Below, in pieces: positions 43,465 to 55,498 of a stretch of DNA of 64,000 bases. Source of the DNA: Zopfochytrium polystomum (Eukaryota > Chytridiomycota > Chytridiomycetes > Chytridiales > Chytridiaceae); NCBI GenBank assembly GCA_025765615.1, contig JAIVFJ010000004.1:496001-560000 (forward strand). The letters run 5' to 3'. How positions within the stretch are numbered: the stretch's first letter is position 1; every line of letters begins with the position of its first letter. The translations under genes and the position numbers were made by a program. The notes beneath the pieces were generated by a model that was not told where the DNA came from, did no database searches, and saw only the letters and a program-made list of their open reading frames with translations.

Positions 43465-45460
43465 ATGTTCGTAGTCGACCTCGCCTCGGCGCTCCTCAAC
43501 GCCATCGTTCGCCTCGCGTTGGTGCTGGCTACCGCGCTCCTGTGGCCCCTGGTCTTTATATACCCTGTAAGAAAGATGAAATGAATGAGGAGATGGAAGG
43601 GGCATAGGCAGTAGACCACAACCCCTTGTTCGGAGACAGATCTGGACACACAGATACATGTCCCCTACCCAAGCCTCGGCTCCTCCCAAAAAACTAACTC
43701 CTTTCTCGCATCTCTCATCGTTCTATTCGATGGTCCTCCACTCTTGACCAAACCAAGATCATCCTGGGATTGCTGCTGCTCGACGTGCCTCAGCGTGCGA
43801 TCCTATTCCTTCATCATGTCAACTTTGTAAGCTATGCAGCAAACCCACCTCAATCTCACCAATGACTCTCATCGTGCCAGCCCTTCTGGACAGACTTTAG
43901 CAAGCCAGAGGTTTTCGGATTCTCGCGTGGGTATCGATCTCCATTTATAGTTGTTGGTTGATGGATTCTGAACACGAAGTCCGTTTCGTACTTAAAAAGC
44001 CAGCAAAGTACGGAATTTGACACTGCGAACGTCCGATGGAGTAAAGATCGGCGCGTGGCACATCCTTCCGTCCGGCTACTACCGTAAGGTCAACAGCGAG
44101 CTGGAAAAGAAGGCTATCGCGGCGGGCGCGTCGCCGCGAGATCTCCGCAAGAAGGGCTCTATGATCGGGTTGCAAGAGCAGCTGCAAGCGCTGAAGGAAC
44201 GACCAGTCTTTTTGTACTTTCATGGAAACGCTGGTAACCGGGCTGCGCCAAGGCGGATCGACACCTACCGTGTAAGATTTGAGATTGGTTTTTGTGGTCG
44301 GTGGGGAAAATGCAACGCGATTTTGCAGTCCAAACGCCTAACCGATGATCCTGTCCTCCTCGCTGCAGGGCATTTCGGAGCGCTTGAATGCAAACGTACT
44401 AGCGATTGACTACCGTGGTTTTGGTGACTCGCAAGGCACTCCTACCGAGGACGGCCTTGCGAAGGACGCGCGCGCAGCGTGGGACTACCTCACCATCGAG
44501 TGCGGTGTCGCCGCCGACCAGATTATCTTGATTGGGCACTCACTTGGAACCGGTGTTGCTGCTAGGCTTGGCGCGCGATCTTTCGACGGACGCGAAGGCT
44601 GCCAAACCGCGAGGAGTTCTTTTGCAGTCGCCGTATGCATCTATTCCTGATGTGGCGTTCGAGTTCCGCATGTTTCAAGTGGTTCCGATTCTGCAGCCAG
44701 TGATGATGATCCCGGCGCTACACGGTATTGTTCTCCCCGAAACGAAGCGCCTCTATTTTCATTTTTTTCCCTTCTTCTCACTACTTGATCGCGACATAGA
44801 ACTGCTGCGGGCCAAGATTCTCGATCGGTTCGACTCTCTTTCGCACATTGCTCATATCTCGTGCCCCGTGCTCATGATCCACGGCCTGGGCGACCGCGAA
44901 ATCCCCAGCCTCCACTCGCGCATGCTCTTCACCGCGGCGGCCTCGGCACACGGCGTCGCCGAGACCCCCGCGCCCGAGCGCGCGCACATCGTTCACACGG
45001 TCCGCCGCGCGGCGACAGCGCCCGCTGCGGCGCGCGCTGCGGCGGCGGCGGTGGTCGCAAGCAAAGGCCCCGTCGAGACGGCGGGGGTGCGGGACGGCGT
45101 CGCGAAAGCGCAGATGGGAGTCGTCGAGGACGCCGCGACGCTGCAGCTGGCCAAGTTGTTTGCGGCGTGCGAGGAGGACGCGGGTGACCGTTGGGCGTTG
45201 GAAGGGAAGCGGTGGATCAGCACGCAAGGCGCCGCGAGGGGCGACGGCGCCCAGCCCGCGGGACCGGCAAAGGTCATGCTGGTTGAAGCTGATTCATGCT
45301 CACCACAACAACGTGCAGTCACACGGTAAATATCTTGTTGGGGAAGGGCTGCTGTCTTTTGATGATTTCTCTTGAATCCAACTGAATCGTTTTTTTCCCA
45401 CTTGTAGACCTCACGTACGAGTCCATTGAAACGTTCTTTGACATTTCGGTGGACAACTAG
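43465..45460 (+). CDS. ABHD12-like membrane serine hydrolase (lysophospholipase/acylglycerol lipase), 7 exons, two +1 breaks
   Basis: Alpha/beta hydrolase with an N-terminal membrane anchor. Exons 43465-43566, 43758-43826, 43881-43930, 44004-44271, 44369-44724, 44800-45325 and 45408-45460. Exon 1-2 form hydrophobic helices (IVRLALVLATALLWPLVFIY, IILGLLLLDVPQRAILFLHH). Then PFWTDFSKPEVFGFSRG, LTLRTSDGVKIGAWHILPSG, the oxyanion-side FLYFHGNAGNR, LAIDYRGFGDSQGTPTEDGL, nucleophile elbow IGHSLGTG (Ser), LLQSPYASIPDVAFEF, acid LMIHGLGDREIPSLHSRML and His in HAHHNN, ending DLTYESIETFFDISVDN. ABHD12 proteins hydrolyse lysophosphatidylserine and monoacylglycerols. Exon 5 has one base too many just after GHSLGTG (44555-44575) and exon 6 one base too many before HAHHNN (about 45285). 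An Ala-rich, Gly-rich insertion of about 90 residues sits between the acid and His segments. Confidence 0.87.
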
Positions 45461-45738
45461 GAGAGCGGAATATCTTTGTTTTCGTTTTTGGACTGTTTCT
45501 CGTTGACAGGGTGCCGTTCATCCTCCTTTGGTTTCGATTGACTCGGTATTTTTTCGTTCGTTTTGAGAAAAGAATGTCAGGGTTTGCACACTCGTCCGCG
45601 ACTGACAGTATCTGCTGGTGGCTGGTGATGAATTGGGTGGTCTTTTCGTACGCTGGTTCCCGGGTTGAAGTTAGTGGGAGGTGCTATTTTTTTTTATTTT
45701 TTTTTTGGGGGGCGTTGTCTGTCTGCGGGCCTGTCCTG

Positions 45739-45785
<47 letters not shown>

Positions 45786-46356
45786 ACAAACACATCCCGA
45801 CCGTGTCATCGTTGGGTTTTTGTGCCGGCAGCGCGCGCTTGGCGTGACATTCGTGATTATTCGGCCGCTCGGCGATCTCTTCCTGGGCGTGGTCCGCGCC
45901 TCGCTCCTCTGCTCGTGTGCGCACGTTTACTACCACCATTACAGCCACACCCACAGCAACCACAACCACAACCACAACCACAATCCACATCCACAGCAGC
46001 TACGACGTCGACGAGGGAGCCAACAACTGCAGCTGCTCCCTCCTCAGTCACAGCCACCACAGACAGCACTTCAGCGACCACGGAGTCGTCCGCTCGGAAC
46101 ACGGCCGCATTTCGAGCAGTGCCCTATCTGTCGCAGCCGCAGGCGGCTTTCCTACTGCAGATCTACTGGCCCCATCGGTCGCACGGTTGGCTCAGCTTCG
46201 TCCACCCACTCCGTTCCTTCCCCGTAACCGGATCGCCGCCCTGCTGCACGACCTGGAAGCAAACGAACCATCACCCTCTTCCCCCTTTCCTCACCTGGTC
46301 GCTGCAGCTGCCGCCACCCTCCGGCAACCTTCTCCTCCGCCTCCATCCTGCCCACC
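45461..46356. repeat. Intergenic / 5' leader with (CT)n and CAC/ACA-rich tract
   Basis: A pure (CT)n run at about 45741-45781 and a CCACAACCACAACCACA-type tract (45936-46000) that would encode His/Asn repeats. Frames are open on the plus strand but show only low complexity. Probably promoter plus 5' leader of the acyltransferase gene. Confidence 0.7.
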
Positions 46357-48808
46357 ATGGATTTCATACAGCCCCGCACGCTTCTCGCTGAGGACGTGTC
46401 AGATGACGAGGACTCGGAGCTCTCGGAGCCCCTGCAGCCCCACCCGTCCCGGCTCCACCCCAGCAACCGCCCGGACTTTCCAGAGCCTGAGGAGCACGGA
46501 AACTTGAGGGAGATCCTCCACCAGCGCATCGAGGAGTTCAAGGCAGACCGACAGGCTGCCGCCGCCGCTGCGGCAAGGCGTCGCTCAAGGTGGACAAGTT
46601 GCTTGCCGTGCTGTTGTGGAGTGAGTACATATCTCCTGGCCCGTCCCTCGGGTTTCTTACTTTAACCATCTCCAACCCACAGATTGGCGAAGAGAACGAG
46701 ATCGCAGAGCGAGAACAGCTCCTCCCCACAACCCCCGGTAGCTCCTCTTCCACCGTCCACCACTCGCCCAGATCCTCCCGCAACGCCCCCCTCATCGACA
46801 ATGCCGGCTTGTCCATCATCGAGCGCGTTTTTTTCAAATCGGCCCCCGGCCGCCCTCAGGTAATCATGGCCATCCTCCTACGACTCAGCCTCCCCGACTC
46901 CGCCCCCGTCTTCAAACCCGCCCGCGTCGTCGACCTCCTCCGCATCGCCCAGGCGCGGCACTTTCGGCTGTCGAGCTACGTCGACCCAGAAACGATGATT
47001 GCGCACCCTCTCGCGACCAACGCGAGGGACTTGCCGTGTTCGTATCGGTTCGTCAAGAGGACGGCGGACGACGCGTGGAAGGACGTGTACGAGGAAGAGG
47101 TTAACACCAACTTTGATGTGACGGATGTGAGCAAGCCACTGTGGAGGAGTGCAATAATTGTGCCGGAGGATATGATGCCCGTGGATGGACCTGTCGTTGA
47201 CGGGGTGAGTTACCAATTTTGCGGTCTAAGAGACGGCTTACTTTTTTTCACAAGGCATCACCCCTCGTATCGGCGCAAATACCACACCTTGTAACCTCAA
47301 CATTCGACCCAGATGAAGGAAAAGGAAAAGGCCCCGTCAGCGGAAACGGCTCCAGCAGTAGTAGTGGGGTTTCGGTGGAGGATCGCTTCGGGCGCGATGC
47401 GCCCGCGCGGCCTCCTGGCCAACGGAATTTCGAAATAATATTCACCTTCCACCACTGTCTCGGCGACGGGCTCTCCATGTTTGCGTACGCGCGGACTTTC
47501 CTGGAGAAGGCTGACGCCTACCACATGAACGCGGACGAGCTGCATCTGGAGAACGTGCCGGTGACGATGGAGCCGCCGCCTATACTGGATAACTTATTCA
47601 ATCCGAGTATTATTGAAATTGTGCCAGGTGCGCAAAAAAAGTCGTTTAGAAACTTTTACAGTTGAGACGGTGTCACAGGGTGTTCCTGACGTTAGCGCTT
47701 TCTTCAATTTTTATCCTTCGCAGCTGCGATCGGGACTTTTCTGCGAACTTTGGCAAAGAGGGGCAAGCGCTTTAAAGGGCGAAAGCCGGACCACAAGGAC
47801 GAAAAGGGACACGGCGACGATCATCTGTCCGTCGCCTCACAGTCCATGATGGGTCGAGCCCCGTCGCCCAGCCCGTCCCGGTCGTCGGACTCGTCCGGAC
47901 TTAGCATGACCGGCGCGCCGGCGGCGAGCTCGCGGGCGACGACAGTGGCCACGCCAGCGTCGATCCACGACGACATACCGTTCGAAGTCGAGCGGCCCCT
48001 CAAAAAGCAAGCGCACACGCGCGTGCGGTTCTTGTGGTTCGACGAGGCGTTCGTGACGTCTCTCCGCAAAAAGTCCAAATCCGAGGGCACGACGATCGCG
48101 GCGGTGCTCGTCGTGGCGGCGCTGGCGGCGGTGCGCACGTCGTTCGCGTCGCACGCGAAGTACCGCAGCAAGCCCCTGCCGACGCACCAAGGCTGGGTGG
48201 TGACCAACTCGCTGCGGCACATGCTGCCGCAGTCCAAGCTCCTGTCCGGCGGCGCCAAGCAGGATGACGAAGGGCTGAAGCTGTTTGGCGGGTACGCCGG
48301 CTCCGTCACCAACAGCTCGCTCAAGCTCGTCGACGACTCGGACGTCTGGGAGCGCTGCCGCTCCGTCCGCAAGAGTATCGCGTCCGTGTTCCGCGCGTCG
48401 GTGCAGCGGATGAAGCTCATGAACTACTGCTACCGCCACCCGAGCCTGTGGTCGTTCATCCAGGCCAAGACGGACCTGTCGAAGCTGTCGCGTTCGTACT
48501 CGGTCGAGGTCGCGAACCTCGGGGCGTGGGACGAGCCCGCGGCGGGGCCGGCGGCGCCGCGCGACGACCCGCGGCTGCGGCTCGAGCACTTTGGCGGCGT
48601 GGTCAACAGCAGCTTTGACGGCGTGCGCGGGCTGTTTACGCTGGGGGTTATCACGCTCGGCGGGCGCATGAGCGTCGCGGTCGGGTACGACGCCGCGAGC
48701 GTGCACGAGGAGGACGCGGAGCTGTTTGTCGCGTCGTTTTGTAAAGGGCTGTGGAGGCTTCGGGAGGCGCAGGGGAAGGTCACGGTCGCGGATATCAGGC
48801 GGCTGTGA
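46357..48808 (+). CDS. AATase/condensation-type acyltransferase, 4 exons
   Basis: Exons 46357-46620, 46683-47204, 47255-47627 and 47724-48808 join in frame to 747 aa. The catalytic motif HHxxxDG appears as TFHHCLGDGLSMFAYARTFL in exon 3, typical of the alcohol acetyltransferase / condensation-domain superfamily (chloramphenicol acetyltransferase fold). The N-terminal lobe has LSIIERVFFKSAPGRPQVIM and ILLRLSLPDSAPVFKPARVV, then LLRIAQARHFRLSSYVDP. The C-terminal lobe has EGTTIAAVLVVAALAAVRTS, then GWVVTNSLRHMLP, and the closing GGVVNSSFDGVRGLFTLGVI, then RMSVAVGYDAASV. Fungal members transfer acetyl or longer acyl groups to alcohols; the substrate here is open. The first exon is an acidic extension ending in a cysteine cluster (SCLPCCCG) that could be palmitoylated. 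An insertion rich in Ser/Pro (47820-47950) separates the lobes. Confidence 0.85.
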
Positions 48809-51800
48809 GAGAGAGGCGGGAGCGTGGGTGCGTCCGGTGTTCTGGTCTTCCGTGTTGGCATGGGCCCTGTGGTGTGGCCCAAAGGGGATGTTTTCCTCCC
48901 CTGTTAGAAGCCAGCTTTATCGTTTTTTCAATTTTCCTCCGTTTGATGTTGTTGATGTTGTTGTTGTTGTTGTTGCTGTTGGTGTTGTTGGTGTTGTTGT
49001 TGTTGTTGTGGTTGTTTTTGTCACCATTTGCGCTCTTGTCGTTACCCGCCTGGCGGTTTGCGGTGTCGTTGTTTGTTCGATTTTTTTTTTGGAAACGAAC
49101 AATCAACTGCGGTCGGTTTCGGTCAAGCACAAGGAGGGGTTTTTTTCTTTGTTTTTAGTGGGGCCACTTTGAGTCATTCGGAACACCCACCGATGCACGT
49201 TGAATCTCGTCGTGTGACGTCATGGAACACAAAGCCCGAGTGATCTCGAGATCTCCATGACCCCTCGGCAATACGCCGCTCTCTCTCTCTCCTTCACCCT
49301 CTCACACACACTCTCAAATCTCTCTCCCGCGTCGAGCTTTTGGAGGGTGGGTTTGGAAGAAGGCAGGAGGGGAAACAGGATCTGGTTCGGTGCTGTTCAG
49401 GCTCAACATGGTGGGGCTGTGTGTGGCAGGTTGTTTTTTTTTTTTTTTTTTTTTTTTTGTCGAGATCGTCGCAACACCTCTGCAAGAATGCAAGTTGTTC
49501 CCTGGACTTTTCCTTGCCTCTTCTACGTCCGTTTTGCGGTGCTGCTTGCTCGTGAGGGAGGGGGAAATGGGCAAACGAGAGGACGGACGGTGTTTGTTTG
49601 ATCTGCGCATTTCGGCTGGCTGGGGGCAACTTGGGCTGATGTTCGTTTTTCGACCGTCCCACCCCAAACAGTCAAATTTTTGTTCCAGCCTGACAAAGAA
49701 CGGGTCCAACGAAGGCGTGACCGGCCGGATCGAACTGCTGCTGAAGTACGCTTAACCCCGTTCACCCTTTGCCCGCCAATTCTGAAGAACTGGCCCACGA
49801 AGCGGAAGTCGTCGGGCGACAACTTGCCGCTGAGGATCCCAGCCACGGTCCGAACTGACCAACCAGTCCCCGTTTGCCCCCCGCTCGATGTCACTTTTGG
49901 ATGACGGTTGCACGAAGAGAGGTAAGTCGCTTCTGCCCGCATCGTCTGTTTAGTTGCACTAGGACACGTCTGGTTGTCAATTGCTTCAAGCCAGGGCTGA
50001 AGAGCAGCTCCACAACGCTCCACAGTGGCCACGTGTCTGCGACGAGGTACGCAACTCAGAACGCTTCGCAAGCCTTATCCCCAAAATGGCTGGGTTTGGT
50101 TGTGCACATCCGTATCAGAAACCGAGATCAATCATCCTTTCTCAGGTGTTTTCCATCTCCTTGCCGCCGTTGCATGTTGCATGCTAACGGTCGCCATTGG
50201 CGGACAAATGTTCCTCTCATTCCACTTCTCCGCACACTTTCCTCTTCTTCCTTTGTTCCCCTGCAGATCTCCTTGGCAATTTTCGTCATCGAACGGTACC
50301 CGATCCTATTTGACTCAACTCTCCCGAACCACTCCCTCACGGGCAGTTCGTCATTGATGCTTCCACTTCCGTCATTGGTATTCCCACGTTCGTCGTCTGT
50401 CGCAGATTGTGATCCCCGCCTGTTCCGTAGATTTATCTATACGTGGACTCCCCTACGAAAGCGTCGTACCTCTGCTTCAATCCTCTCTTTCGGGAATGCG
50501 CCGCTCTATTTCGTCGGTCGGTCCACTCGGAACTAGGGCGATGGAAGTTATTATCCCCGCCTGGTCCGAAAACGTATCTATTCGTACACCCGCATCTGAA
50601 AGAGCCGCACCTCTGCTTCATCCTTTCTTTCGGGAATGCTCCGCGTGAAATTCGTCGGTCGATCCACTCGGAACAAAAAGTGCGAACGGCCAACGACCCC
50701 CGTAAGTCCGTCCTGAAAATGCTCGGAGTTTTCTTCAATCGTTCTGCACGTTTGCTATCGATCAAGCTCTCGCTACTCTCACCAGGAAAATGGTGTCCGC
50801 GAATTTGGAAGAGGAATTTTGACGGTTTTGGGGGAGAGTCGCTGCCAGTCGTCTACTTCACGGTTTCTGTTGTCCACATCAGCTTTCGGTTCGCATATGC
50901 AACCGAACTTGTCAGCAACCTTTGACGGCCTCAGGTCGAATCGTCGCACATTTCGGCGTTTGATTGTCGCCATTTCGTGGTGCAAGTGGCACTATTCGCC
51001 TGCGCAATCGGTCTATGGCGCCTGGCGGGTTCAAGGTTTGTGAACTAATGTCCGGAAACGCCTGCGTCGTTGGGGTGGGATGGATCATGTGCTTATCTTA
51101 CCTCACTGCATTTTCCCCACCGCACAAGTACGTAGCTGCGTTGGCTCAAGATTCCAAGCATTGATTCACGCCCTCAACGTAAGTTATCTTGAAATGGAGT
51201 ATGCCATCAACAGCTTTGCGAACGTAAGTTGAGTGCAGCTGTTTGCATTTTTCTCCCTGGTCTCCCCAATCTTCGTTTATGCGTCGTTGACAGTATTGGG
51301 GTGTTCCAGCCATTCTTCTTCGTTATCCGTGCCTTGGCTTTCCTCTCCCTCACCCCTTGCTCACCTTGATTTGCGTTTGTGGGTCCTTCGCGGGTATGTT
51401 ACTACGGGCCGCCTGACATCGAAAGTGTGGAGGGTGTTTTCAACTCCGATGTGCCACCGATTCGTTTCGTCAAAAGACTGGGAAAAAAAAATGTTGCAAA
51501 AAAAAAAAAAGAAGTGAAAGTAGGAGGACCCGTTGTGATACCACCCCACCCGCAGGTGCCATACGTATGAGGCAACCGTTTGATCTGGGTTACGAGCCTT
51601 GAACAACAGCTGAGCAGGCAAGGTAGCCCGATTCACATCCATCCAGGTCTCGCGTTGGCTCGGTCACGGTAGCGATCCACACCCTCACGCAACGTGATGT
51701 CACAGGCTTGCGAACGCTCCAACTGCTGGTATCCGAAGGCTTGGCCCCTGGGTTCTCCTTCGGTGGCGCCGACGGCGGTTCCACACCCTATTGGTTGGCA

Positions 51801-53129
51801 CGACGGTGGTCCACTGACTGCATGTCCGATGGCCATGTCGTCAAGTCTCCTCATCCTGGATCAGACTTCCCCCCCGCCACCCCCTCCCCCGCGAAGAGTT
51901 TTTTTATCGAAACAGTTCTGGCCACGTCGTAAAGCTCATGTCGCAGCGACAGGAGATCTACCTGGTAGACCGCGCAACGGTTTCGCTCTGGCAAACGGGT
52001 ATCTCCCTGCCGATGCAACTAACTTCACATAGCACCTTCACCCGCGCCACTCACAGCTCGTCTGAGAGTAGGTCCATCGTGTTGTTCCAGCTGGAGCTGA
52101 CGACCTGTCGTCATTCACAGAAGATGGACCATCACTCTGAGCGGAATCGGATTCTTCTGCTCCGCAAGCCAGTCTCAAGGCTTCCTCCCATGGCGCGTCC
52201 CCCTTCCTCCCGACCCCCCCTGCCCAAACCCTTCCCCACCACGGCCACCACGGCCACCACGGCCACCACCGCTTTCACCACTTTAAATATGGCGGTAGCT
52301 TTCTTGTCGACCTTCTCTGCAAGAGCGAGTTGTTGCGTTAATGTTGCAACAAAGAAGCCTACTGCTGATGCTCTATCTATGAACTAGAAAAGCACGTTTC
52401 TGTCGTCAGCAGTGGCAACCTGCTCCCGCTTTCGATGAACAGCATTCTACTCACCGGGACGGCCATCATGCCCTATCTGTCTTACGGGTAACGTTTTTCC
52501 AGAACTGTTTCCAGCAATGTCTTCAATATCTACTTCACAGCATTATAGTGTTGAATGTGTGAATCTTTTCGTAGCTGGTAGGTTTTCTTCGTTTCATCTT
52601 CTTTCAGTTCTTTCTTTCCCAATTTTCCGGGATGGCGAGGGTAGCCACGTCTTTCTTTTCCGCTCGGCCCATTCTCGTTGAATGAACGGGGATTGCGAGA
52701 ATGGCCAGTGAGCGCTTCGTAGCTGCGTGTGTGCGAGCGAGGTTGCCGTGCAACGAGAAGTCACACCGGGATGAAGGTGGAGCGAGAGGGGAAATTTTGG
52801 TATTTCTTTTGCGTGCCAGTTAAACGGTTGGGCAGCTGTTCAGATCCAATGAATCAACTCTCCTCAAGATGACGCTTTTTTCCCCGTGTTGCTCATCCAC
52901 TGACAGAAGAGAGAGAGACAGAGACAGAGGGCAGAAACGAGTGCGACCGAGTGAGCGAGTCCATTGGACTCTGGACTGGCTGAGAAAATCTCTCTCTCTC
53001 CTCCTGTCCGGAGGCCAAACAACTTTTGAGCGAGAAAAAGGAGAGGCCGCACTCGACCCACTTCATCCCCTCATTTCCTCGCCATCACCCCCCCCCCCTG
53101 ACCTCTTCCCTCCCTGCTGGTCTCGCGCA
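48809..53129. other. 4.3-kb region without a confirmed gene
   Basis: GTT-repeat tract (about 48944-49017) and a long T run (49435-49458) follow the acyltransferase. From 49680 to 52400 many short frames are flanked by plausible GT and AG sites (for example GTAAGTCGC at 49921, CCCTGCAG near 50268), but none matches a family I know. Hydrophobic peptides such as LFAFFSLVSPIFVYASLTVL (51240-51300) hint at a decayed membrane-protein gene. A 126-bp tandem duplication lies at 50409-50674. A CCACGG repeat at 52240-52270 and CT/AG-rich sequence (52905-53010) precede the bZIP gene. Confidence 0.4.
50409..50674. repeat. Diverged tandem duplication, unit about 126 bp
   Basis: Copy 1 (50409-50534) and copy 2 (50549-50674) share ATCCCCGCCTG, CACCTCTGCTTC, TTTCGGGAATGC and TTCGTCGGTCG, then TCCACTCGGAAC in the same order, with scattered substitutions. 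Both can be read in one plus frame (IPACSVDLSIRGLP... and IPAWSENVSIRTPA...), which suggests duplicated coding sequence, now in a region with stops. Confidence 0.8.
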
Positions 53130-55498
53130 ATGGACCACTCCAGCAGTACGAGGAGCGCTCATGGGCGCATCGGTGCCAGGAACAGCAGCAGTGGCGGCGG
53201 TAGCAACAGCAGCACGTGGAGAAGCGAGCTGCCTCCACGGCAGCCGCTGCACGTGCACCCGCACGCCATGTCCCAAGCTTACCGGGACTCTTCAGCGTCC
53301 GCCAGCTCCCACTCCGTCGGCTCGTCGACGGTACCCGCGGCAAACGACCTGTATCCGTCCCCGTGGGTCGATGAAGCCGCCGCGTACTTTGGCGATCACC
53401 CTGGTTTCTTAAACAATTCGCATTACAACTCGCCGCGATTTGGATCTGGCGGAGGATACCCGCCTCCGGAAAGGATCCCTTACGCAGATTTTTCGGCGCG
53501 AAGCAGATCTGCAACGTCACCAACGAGACAGCGGCAGTACTACCAGCACCAAATGGGCCGTTCTATTTCCGCGCCGTTCGCCGACAGCCCTTATGATGAG
53601 TCTTTGGCGGAGGCTGCGTACGCCCAAAGCGCGATGCCGGCGCACCACATGCGTGGGTCGGCCAGACCTCCCAATTTGTCGCCGTTGCGCGACGGCTCGC
53701 TGCTGAACGACGACGATCCGTTCGAAGACGACGATGGTCCAGACCAACATACCTCCCCGTCGCGTGGCAACAACGTGGAGCGAGCCGTCGTTACTCCTCA
53801 GCGGCGCTTGCAGCAGCAGCAGCAGCACCAGCATCAGCCGCCGTTGCAGCGCAACCGGTGGAACTTTGAGGTCTCGGTCCGGGGGGACGATCGCCGGCCG
53901 CCCTTCCCTCAACCCCATTACCCTTACGAACATCCGCGTCACTATCACGAAGACGAGTATCACTATTACAAAAACCCGCAGCACGTTCCGTTCGACGATG
54001 GCGTTTTTGCCCCGGCGGAGGAGGAGGACGCCGATGGGCAGCGCTCGGTGGTGGCGGTGAGGGCGCAAAGGTTTCCCCCCCTGCGATTTGTCTCTTGCTC
54101 TCTGTGTGGTGTGTTGTTGGGTTGTCGCAACTGATTTGTTGGCCAAGCAGGCGTCCCGCCCGCGACATACGCCAGGGCCGCACCACTACGACGGCCGCTA
54201 TTCGCCGCTGCCGCTGCGCCGCTTCGCCCCGACCGGCTCTCACTACTCCAGCGCGTTGCAGCACACTTTTGAGAACGACTCGACCGACCGGCGGCCGAGA
54301 TCTCCATATGACGGCAGCTATGACGGCAGCCATTTACCCGCGGAGCTGCAAGTCCAGGCAAGAGGGTACCCCCGACAGCATCCGCCCGTCTCCCCGAGGG
54401 CTCCCACATCTTCAGGTGGCGGAGCCGCGCGCATTGTCCCTCCTCCCGCCGACCGCGACGAAGAAGCCTACCCAAAGTCAACCGCGTCGCCACCACGCCC
54501 CCCGCCCGCATCATCCTACCCTCAGGTCATCTACGTCCGCTCCCCTTCGCCAGCAGCACCCCCGCAGCGCCGCCAACCAACGCCCTCCGAACCCGGTCAA
54601 CCTCCTCACCCCCAGAAAGCCCCGCCGCCGGTCGACGAGCCCAAAACCGCGCGCACCGCGACCCCCTCGCCGCCCTCTGCGCCGGCAACCTCACACGCGC
54701 CGTCCGCCGCGCCCCCCGGCGGCGTCGGCGTCGTCGGCGACGACGGGCGGCGGCGGCGGCGGCAAGACCTGGATCGGGTGGCGCGGCAAGTCCCTCACGA
54801 CCCGGCTGTCGGCGTCCTCGCCGGGCGTAACCCTTCCAAGTGCCGTGACGGCGGCAGCGATGGCGGCGGCGGCCGCGGCGTCCAAAACGGCGGCGGCCGC
54901 GCCGCAGCCGCCAACTACAACGTCCGGCGAGGCCGAGAGCTTGTCGGACGGCAGCGGCGGCAACGCCACGGCGGCGGCCGCCAAGCGAAAGGGCAGCCTG
55001 GCGCCAGAGGCGGACGAGGACGAGAACGCGGTCAAGCGGCGGCGCAACGCGGAGGCGGCCAGACGGTCGAGGATGAGGAAGCTGCAGACGGTGAGATGGG
55101 GGTTGTGGGAACTGTAGTTGGAGGGAGGAGTCCGTTGAGTGAGCGAGGAGAATTGCACTTGTTCTCCTCCTTTCCACAAGTTGCCTCAAAACCTAACCCA
55201 CTCTCCCCACTTCTCAAACAAAAAAAAAAAAAAAAATTCTGCAACATCGAACCCTCAGCTCGAGATATACGAGTCCCGCTGCGGTTTCCTCGAAGGCGAG
55301 AACGCCCGCCTCGAAAAGCAGCTCGAGGAATACGCCAAAGCCATGCGGACGCTCCAGGGCGAAAACGACGAACTGAGGGCGCGGGTGCGTGAGCTCGAGC
55401 TCGAGCGGGACGGTGCGCATATAGACGATGGTCGGAGAGATCGGGGCGGTGGAGAAGGAGGCGGTGGAGATGGATTAGACTTTGGGCAGGGCGAATAA
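53130..55498 (+). CDS. Gcn4/CPC1-type bZIP transcription factor, 3 exons, one +1 break
   Basis: Exons 53130-54056, 54151-55090 and 55259-55498. A long disordered N-terminus, rich in Ser, Tyr, His and Gln (poly-Gln at 53810-53825), leads to Pro-rich sequence, a short motif GKTWIGWRGKSL shared with two neighbouring copies, and then the bZIP: AVKRRRNAEAARRSRMRKLQ, with N-x3-ARRSR contact residues. After the intron the zipper is LEIYESRCGFLEGENARLEK and QLEEYAKAMRTLQGENDELR. The intron splits basic region from zipper, as in the copy at 60.3-60.8 kb. Exon 2 has 940 nt while both its ends are phase 0, so one extra base lies inside, most likely in the GC-rich run at 54700-54770. The start at 53130 is preferred over an upstream in-frame ATG (52869) that would encode CT-repeat-derived sequence. 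Gcn4-type factors regulate amino-acid starvation genes; the target here is unknown. Confidence 0.85.

Noticed and set aside
46030..46356. Ser/Thr/Pro/His-rich plus frames before the acyltransferase
   Set aside because: Composition comes from CAC/ACA and CT repeats; the first good ATG of the enzyme is 46357.
48795..49172. Val/Leu- or Asn/Thr-repeat frames
   Set aside because: Translation of the GTT repeat tract.
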